Positions 58,600-64,000 of a stretch of DNA of 64,000 nt are shown here, piece after piece. Numbering within the stretch: the stretch's first letter is position 1; the number at the start of each line of letters is the position of its first letter. The DNA is taken from assembly GCA_905221605.1 (NCBI GenBank), contig CAJNDS010000668.1, positions 1,209,055-1,273,054 on the forward strand, in the 5' to 3' direction. The DNA comes from Symbiodinium natans (lineage: Eukaryota > Sar > Dinophyceae > Suessiales > Symbiodiniaceae). Under the pieces are notes generated by a model. That model did no database searches, had not been told where the DNA came from, and saw only the letters and a program-made list of their open reading frames with translations. The position numbers and the translations under genes were made by a program.

Positions 58600-59180
58600 A
58601 AACCCAAAAGCCCTAAAGAAAGCACTAAAACCATGAAACCCTATAACCCTATAATTCTAGAGCCCTGGTACCCTGTAAGACCCCGAAGCCCTAAAACCCT
58701 AAAACCCAACATAAAACTCAAAACCTAAGCTTAAAAACCCGAAACCTCCAAATCCCTAACACGTAAGACCCAAAATCCCAAAACCCTAAACCCCCAAAAT
58801 GTAATGCCAAATGCCTAAAACCCAAAAGCTCTAGAGCCCGAAGCCCTAAAACCCTACAGCCAAAAAACCCAAACCCTCATACCCCAACCACGAAGACCCG
58901 AAGACCACAAAACGCCAAAACGCTAAAACCACAAAATCCGGGAAAAAAAACCCTTAACCCTGCCTAAAGGATGCCTTGTTGTGAGGGAATAGGCGATCCC
59001 CGTATACCTAACCCATATAAGGAACTACATGAGAGCCTTCAGGTAAACGCCGAAAACCCTACAACCCGATCCCTAAACCCTAAACACTAAACCCTAAACC
59101 CCAGATCCTAAACCCTAAGCCCAACCCACAAATCCCTAACCTATGAGCCCTAAACACCCCGAAACCCTAAACTGCAGTCC
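58600..59180. other. Degenerate A/C-rich telomere-like region, no gene
   Basis: AAACCC, AAAACCC and CCCTAAAA words without regular period; likely decayed telomeric sequence. Confidence 0.6.
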
Positions 59181-59184
59181 TGAA

Positions 59185-59271
59185 CCCTAAACCCTAAACC
59201 CTAAACCCTAAACCCTAAACCCTAAACCCTAAACCCTAAACCCTAAACCCTAAACCCTAAACCCTAAACCC
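59185..59271. repeat. Interstitial telomeric block (CCCTAAA)n, 12 copies
   Basis: Perfect units. Confidence 0.95.
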
Positions 59272-59310
59272 AAACCCTGAATCCAGAAGTCAGGGCCCCA
59301 GTCTCTCCAC

Positions 59311-59368
59311 CGTAGCTCCGGTCCCAACTCCTTCTGCCGATGAAGTCCGCAGGGGAGGCAGCGTTGCC
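59311..59368 (-). CDS. Exon-like island, unknown protein
   Basis: Acceptor GGAAG followed by G at 59368, 19 codons (GNAASPADFIGRRSWDRSY) plus one base, donor GTGGAG at 59310. The plus strand is also open (APVPTPSADEVRRGGSVALP). Confidence 0.5.
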
Positions 59369-59606
59369 CTTCCTTTGTGGGTTTAGGGTTTAGGGTTTAG
59401 GGTTTGGGGTTTGGGGTTTAGGGTTAAGGGTCTAGCTTCGAGAGGTTGGGGCCTTAGGGTTTTTAGGGCTTTAGGGGCTTGGGGTCTTAGGGCTTGAGGG
59501 GCTTGAGGTTTTTGGGTTTATGACTTTTCTTGTTTCAGGTTGAGAGCACAGAGACTTGGGTTTAGGATCTCATTTCTTGCCCAACTGTAGAACCACCCCT
59601 TTCTCC

Positions 59607-59661
59607 AGGGTTTAGGGTTTAGGGTTTAGGGTTTAGGGTTTAGGGTTTAGGGTTTAGGGTT
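59607..59661. repeat. Interstitial telomeric block (TTTAGGG)n
   Basis: About eight units inside a direct repeat: CCCTTTCTCCAG occurs on both sides (59597-59608 and 59662-59674). Confidence 0.92.
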
Positions 59662-59700
59662 TCCCTTTCTCCAGAATGTAGCCATAGCCCAGCCTGCCTA

Positions 59701-59798
59701 CCCAGGGACTCCAATACCCCTTAGTTTAAGAGCATAAGAGAGTTCCTTATACGGTTTAAGGAATATTCCTTAATAAAAGGGGTATTGGGGTCTCTGGG
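59701..59798. mobile_element. Inverted-repeat element family C
   Basis: CCCAGGGACTCCAATACCCC at the left, GGTATTGGGGTCTCTGGG at the right, with TA on both outer sides. 98 bp. Confidence 0.82.
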
Positions 59799-59824
59799 TA
59801 GGATACATGAGAACATTCCGTGAC

Positions 59825-60060
59825 AACCCACGCTACAGACTGAACCCCTCAACCCCTGCTACCTTTTATCCACCCGCAGCCCCCGGGCACCCAAGATAGA
59901 CCCAAATTTAACTCGAGCGGAGGAGCCATATGAAGCCCTTTCAGACTTAAACCTATCAACTTCAGGCCCAAAACCGCTTAAAGCTTCTGCTGATGGAGGA
60001 CCCTCGTCCCAAGCAGCATTTAGCCATCACAGCCCGGCTGCACAAGCCCCCCACCCCCCC
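59825..60060 (+). CDS. Open coding stretch, Ser/Pro-rich segment
   Basis: The plus strand is open from about 59825: TLQTEPLNPCYLLSTRSPRA, PKIDPNLTRAEEPYEALSDL, NLSTSGPKPLKASADGGPSS, QAAFSHHSPAAQAPHP into a poly-C run. There is no ATG, as expected for an internal exon. Disordered-looking. No family. Confidence 0.5.
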
Positions 60061-60301
60061 CCCCCCCTAAACCCCCAAACACCGAAATCCCTAAACCCCT
60101 ACTTGGAGGTTTATGGGTAGCTATAGGTAGGGCCCTGCTGCTAAAGTTGGTTTAAGGGACCACAACCCAAAAAAGGCAAGGGCACCACCGGACGTCCTAG
60201 AAATCCCCAGGGCCCCGGACCCAGAACCCTGAAAATCCTACAGCGCTCCCTTGCACAGACGGGTTTAGGGTTTAGGGTTTACGTGGAGTTTAGGGTTTTC
60301 A

Positions 60302-60347
60302 GGGCGGGTTGACATGCAGACCAGCTTCAGGCGGTAGAGGCATCGGC
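60302..60347 (-). CDS. Small exon-like island
   Basis: CCTCAG followed by G at 60347, then RCLYRLKLVCMSTRP. Donor could be the internal CTG|GTCTGC. Confidence 0.4.
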
Positions 60348-60544
60348 CTGAGGCTTTCTTGTTGGGATTCATGGTTTAGTTGGAGGGTTCACGGGGTTTA
60401 CACACCGTGTTCAGGGCTTGTTTGATGTGCGTATGGGGGCAAGGCTTCCTTCGACCAGTCCTAAAAAGGGTTATCAGTATAGTTGCCATGCTCGTAGCCC
60501 TACTTAAACGTACCCACCCATGAGCCGCCAAGCAGAAGGCAGAT

Positions 60545-60625
60545 GAGATGGGTCAGGAAGCAAAGTTTCGAGCGCCGCGCCTTGGCGAGAGCGCGATTTT
60601 CGTCCAGAATGCGAGCAGGCCTGAA
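60545..60625 (-). CDS. Exon-like island, strand uncertain
   Basis: Minus: GTTCAG followed by G, PARILDENRALAKARRSKLC then FLTHL. Plus: GTCAG followed by G, EAKFRAPRLGESAIFVQNAS. Confidence 0.4.
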
Positions 60626-61596
60626 CCTATAAACCCTATGAACCCTAAACCTAAACCCTAAACCCTAAACCTAAACCCTAAACCCTAAACCTAAACCCTA
60701 AGCCCTAAACCCTAAACCCATGGTCCGCGGTTACGCCGATCTAGTACTCTTACCCAGACCCCTGGGAGTATCGTAGTATAGGGTACTATTTGGGGGCCTC
60801 TACCTTTTTGGATCCTCCCAGGGGTCCAGGTACCTGAAACGTTGGAACCACTTAGCGGTGACCCCGTGCTTGTCCAATTTTGAGGCCCATACAAACCGCA
60901 AGGCGGCTTGCTTGCTGTTGGTTAGTAGAGAATGGGGGAATGAGGTACCCTGCATAATCCCCTTCCCTCATTCCCTGCTGACTGACAGTAAGCTCGAAGC
61001 CACTGCCCGCAAGTCCTAGAACAACCACAAGGTGACTGGTCTAAACCCTATAAACCTGCAAGGCGGGCCCTTTCGTAGCAACATGAAACATAATAGGGCC
61101 GCCCAATTGCAACTCGCCGTAAACCCTGTACCCTAAACCTTAAACCCTAAGCCCAAAGCCCAAAGCCCTAAGCCCGGAGCCCTAAACCCCAAACCCACAC
61201 CCCAAACCCTAAACCCCAAACCATAAACCCTGAACCCAATAACCCTTAAAAGGGAGCATCTTCTGGTATGCTTGAAGACTTTTTGGGTTCCAGGGTTCTA
61301 GGGTTTTAGGGTTGTTCTAGGGTTCTAGGCTTCTAGGGTTCTAGGGTTTAGGGTCTAGGTTATAGGATCTAGAATTCTAGGATTCTAGGGTTTTAAGTTT
61401 AGGGTTCCGGAGTTCGAGGGTCGGGTTTCAGGGTTCTAAGGTTCTGGGGTTCTGCGGTTCCAGGGTTCCCGGTTCTGGCAGACATGACCAGACAAAGGCC
61501 GAGACGACCGCAAATCGATTGCTGCATGGTGCCCGAAGCCACGTGCCTCTTAAACCGACGAAAGACCTAGCGCGCGTCAGCTGAGCTCCCCTAGAC

Positions 61597-61635
61597 CTCC
61601 AATTGCAGCTCCTTTTCTTGCGCGGCTGCATTTGC
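61597..61635 (-). CDS. 39-bp microexon, coiled-coil-like
   Basis: Acceptor CCGAAG followed by G at 61635, 13 codons ANAAAQEKELQLE, donor GTCTAG at 61596. Confidence 0.48.
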
Positions 61636-61917
61636 CTTCGGTTTAGGGTTTAGGGTTTAGGGTTCAGGGTTCAGGGTTCAGGGTTTAGGGTGTATAACTA
61701 CCTAACTTCACGAAACCTGCCAAACCTTCAAATAATGTCCATCCAAAACCTCGGCCATAGACCCTTGCGCAAGGCTCCCATGTAGTACCTTCTTAATCAA
61801 AATCCTCTCTGCCTAGCCCTTAACCCTAAACCCAAAACCCTAAAACCCTAAAACCCAAAACCCAAAACCCAAAACCCAAAACCCTAAACCCTAAACCCTA
61901 AACCCTAACCCCTTCAG

Positions 61918-61965
61918 GCAAAGCAAGCCGTCAACAGCTCCGTTCAAGGCCTGCAGAACTGCTGA
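61918..61965 (+). CDS. Terminal exon-like island
   Basis: The acceptor CCTTCAG followed by G at 61918 sits right after a CCCTAAA tract. AKQAVNSSVQGLQNC then TGA at 61963-61965. Confidence 0.5.
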   Translation, partial: AKQAVNSSVQGLQNC

Positions 61966-62192
61966 TCTCCCAAGCGCCAGCTGCCTCTGACTTCCTTGGC
62001 GAGACACCCCGAACCGGCAAAAATTCTAAACCCTAAGCCTACACCCTAAACCCTAAACCCTGAACCCTAAACCCTAAACCCTAAAGCCTAAACCCTAATC
62101 CTGAATCCTAAATCCTGAACCTAAACCCTGAACCCTAAACCCTCCAGAATAGGGGGCCTTTGGGGTTTCTTTAGGGTGCTGAGGTCAACGTT

Positions 62193-62450
62193 TTAGGGGT
62201 GCTCCCATGGCCCTCTGCGGCTGAAGCTTTTACTTTCTGGACACTTGCTCGAGGAGCGGGATGCGCAGAAGATGCGCTGGCAATCCATGGCCAATCGGAG
62301 TGATCCGATGAAGAAGATCTGGCCAGACTTGTGACGGAATGTGAACTTGGCCTTGCACTTGTCGTGCTCTCCGCAATTGCTGTACAGCCAAGATTTGCCT
62401 TCTGTGTCGGACTGTTCCTGGCTCAAGGCAATCAAGGCCACTACCCTAAA
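62193..62450 (-). CDS. Cys/His-rich exon, possible zinc-binding segment
   Basis: The minus strand is open to TAA at 62193: ALIALSQEQSDTEGKSWLYS, NCGEHDKCKAKFTFRHKSGQ, IFFIGSLRLAMDCQRIFCAS, RSSSKCPESKSFSRRGPWEH. An acceptor GCCAG|G lies at 62417. The W-x4-C-x3-H-x2-CKAKFTF spacing is reminiscent of FLYWCH/WRKY-type zinc modules (W...C...CKA), but the second histidine pair is not clear. Family assignment is a guess; coding status is well supported. Confidence 0.58.
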   Translation of the reverse strand, partial: FRVVALIALSQEQSDTEGKSWLYSNCGEHDKCKAKFTFRHKSGQIFFIGSLRLAMDCQRIFCASRSSSKCPESKSFSRRGPWEHP

Positions 62451-62657
62451 CCCAAATCCCTCAACCAAACAATCCCTGCCCTGAACAAGGGAAACTTGAG
62501 GGATACACCGTTTACAGTCCCGAGAAACCTAAGTAGCCCTCCAAATTATCCCGAAATGAACCCTAAGGTGCTTTACAAGGCTAGCGAACCCCAAACTCGC
62601 AAACCCTGACAAAGCCCAACCCTAAGGGTTCAGGCGTTCAGGCTTGAGTGAGCTACA

Positions 62658-62808
62658 ACCCCTAAACCCTAAACCCTAGACCCTAAACCCTAAAACCCTA
62701 AACCCTAAACCCTAAACCCCAAACCCTAACCCCTAAACCCTAAACCCTAAACCCTAAACCCTAAACCCCAAACCCTAAACCCTAAACCCCAAACCCTAAA
62801 CCCTAACC
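62658..62808. repeat. Telomeric block with CCCCAAA variants
   Basis: About 20 CCCTAAA units with CCCCAAA interspersed, ending at the exon acceptor below. Confidence 0.93.
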
Positions 62809-62815
62809 CAAACAG

Positions 62816-62920
62816 GCAAGCCGAGAGTCTCGTACTGAAGCCGCAAGCCGCCTTTGCCATCCAGTGTGCCACGGCTGCGGTAGACGTGGCGGCCATGGAC
62901 GAGATCCTGACGCATTTAGG
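62816..62920 (+). CDS. Exon ending at a telomere-type donor
   Basis: Acceptor AAACAG followed by G at 62816, 34 codons (QAESLVLKPQAAFAIQCATA, AVDVAAMDEILTHL) plus two bases, donor GTTTAG at 62921, the telomeric repeat itself. CCCTAAA tract upstream and TTTAGGG tract downstream. Confidence 0.62.
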
Positions 62921-63129
62921 GTTTAGGGTTTAGGGTTTAGGGTTTAGGGTCTAGAGTCTAGGGTCTAGGGTTACGGTTCAGGGCTCAGGGTTTAGGGTTT
63001 AGGGTAAGGTTGGAACCATGGGCCCTGAGTAGGGTCCGTTACCCTTACTTTATAGGGGATCCGAAGTATGGGCCAGGCTTATTATGTGTAATGTATATAA
63101 GGGTTATAAGAGGAGTGCCTCATTTTGGG

Positions 63130-63215
63130 TTTGCGAGACCGGGCTGGTCGTGCTTTGCGGGCACATCTCCTATATCCTAGAACACATAGGACTGTTTTTG
63201 TTTTTGCCATTCCTT
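63130..63215 (+). CDS. Weak exon-like island
   Basis: LRDRAGRALRAHLLYPRTHR then TVFVFAIPLE, followed by a G tract. Boundaries uncertain. Confidence 0.28.
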
Positions 63216-63220
63216 TAGAA

Positions 63221-63440
63221 GGGGGGGCGAGGGGGGGGGGAGGGGAGGGAGGGAGGGGGGGGGGGGGGGGGGGGGGGGGGAGGGGGGGGAGGGGGGGGAG
63301 GGCCGGGGGGAGGGGCGGGGGGGAGGGGGGGGGAGGGAGGGGGGGGAGGGGGGGAGGGAGGGGGGGGGGGGGGGGTGGAGGGGGGGGAGGGCGGGGGGGG
63401 GGGGGGGGGAGGGGGGGGAGGGAGGGGGGGGAGGGGAGGG
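63221..63440. repeat. G/A-rich tract of about 220 bases
   Basis: Nearly all G with A, C and T interruptions. Gly/Arg or Pro-rich ORFs over it are artefacts. Coding-like sequence lies on both sides, so it may be an intron. Confidence 0.93.
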
Positions 63441-63444
63441 GTTA

Positions 63445-63610
63445 AGCAGGGCCCCTTTATCCTGGAGGGTGGCGGGCCAAGAGTATCTACAGTCAAATCT
63501 TCGAGGGTCTCGAGGATGGCCCGTAGTAGCCCTCTGAAAAATATTCTGAAGATGATCCTCTTGAACCCAATAAGGGAAAATATGAGAAATGTCCCAAGGG
63601 CCTACCTTGG
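63445..63610 (-). CDS. Coding stretch, strand uncertain
   Basis: Minus: FRIFFRGLLRAILETLEDLT then VDTLGPPPSRIKGPCLT. Plus: GPFILEGGGPRVSTVKSSRV, SRMARSSPLKNILKMILLNP. Both open across ~150 bp. Confidence 0.4.
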
Positions 63611-63659
63611 AACCCTAAACCCTAAACCCGAAACCCTAAACCCTAAACCCGAAACTTCA

Positions 63660-64000
63660 TGGCGCGAAGGCAGAAGGGGTGATGCCAAGAAGCTCCTCAA
63701 AATCTAACCCGCAAAGAAGATGTTGACAAACACCTATCACATGAGTCTTCGTTGAACTCCGTTTATCCTAACAGATAGTAGTATTTAATATATCATAATG
63801 CAAACCCCTCGCTGGCTTGAGGTAGATTCCTGGACTCAGTCGGAATAGATCACGACACAAATCCTTACATGTAGCTTCGAATTGTTGTTAAATATTTGCT
63901 GTGGTTGCCAGTTTGCATTTTCCTGAACCTTTACACTTCTTGTGGAGTTGCATGATTTCCAAACCTGAACGTCATCATGTTTCTAAGTTGCAAGTCATGG
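63660..64000. other. AT-richer right edge, no feature seen
   Basis: After the last CCCTAAA units (63612-63650) the sequence becomes AT-richer without telomeric words, repeats or a clear coding frame. It may be the start of another unit beyond the window. Confidence 0.5.

Noticed and set aside
63125-63496. Gly/Arg-rich and Pro-rich ORFs
   Set aside because: Low-complexity translation of a G/A-rich tract on either strand.
3365-63650. Window as a chromosome end
   Set aside because: Telomeric blocks are short, of both orientations and interleaved with exons; no terminal array is present.

Overview
This window is nuclear DNA from a eukaryote. It is most consistent with a dinoflagellate, but no species can be named. 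(i) Telomere-type TTTAGGG/CCCTAAA heptamers and their variants occur in dozens of blocks in both orientations across about 3.0-63.7 kb, so this is not one chromosome end. (ii) Short (about 35-120 bp) GC-rich islands with strong codon structure lie between those blocks. They are bounded by AG|G acceptors and by GT, GC or GA donors, the splice-site style described for dinoflagellates. (iii) Several families of 90-160 bp inverted-repeat elements are scattered between them. Other protists with TTTAGGG telomeres (chromerids, glaucophytes) are not excluded.

Layout. 1-2216 (minus) is a long intron-free ORF that runs off the left edge; it has no stop in the window, so a standard ORF list misses it. 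Its composition differs from the rest and it carries no telomeric repeats. 3.0-20 kb mixes telomeric tracts, a 1.1 kb degenerate array with a 51-bp higher-order period, inverted-repeat elements and coding islands. The best gene is at 18.4-20.3 kb (minus): nine exons whose reading phases all fit, separated by introns that include a telomeric array, nearly pure telomere-like sequence, and an element-derived intron flanked by a GAAGC duplication. 20-36 kb continues with mostly minus-strand islands. 36.8-37.9 kb is a tandem array of a unit of about 120 bp followed by a GCTT-rich repeat. 38-63 kb has further islands (including a BTB-like exon and a Cys/His-rich exon), a two-exon plus-strand 3' gene end at 44.2-44.6 kb whose intron is an extreme G tract, and two more G-rich tracts at 55.8 and 63.2 kb. 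The last 340 bp are AT-richer and unassigned.

Reading. Most of the DNA looks like intronic or intergenic filler built from telomere-type repeats and small non-autonomous elements, with genes broken into tiny exons. Telomeric sequence often forms the splice site itself (GTTTAG or GTTAGG as donor, TTTAG|G as acceptor), so such insertions could be spliced out. Exon calls come from manual translation and splice-signal reading without homology searches; strand is uncertain for some because GC-rich islands can look coding on both strands. No rRNA, tRNA, CRISPR or bacterial-type operon was seen.
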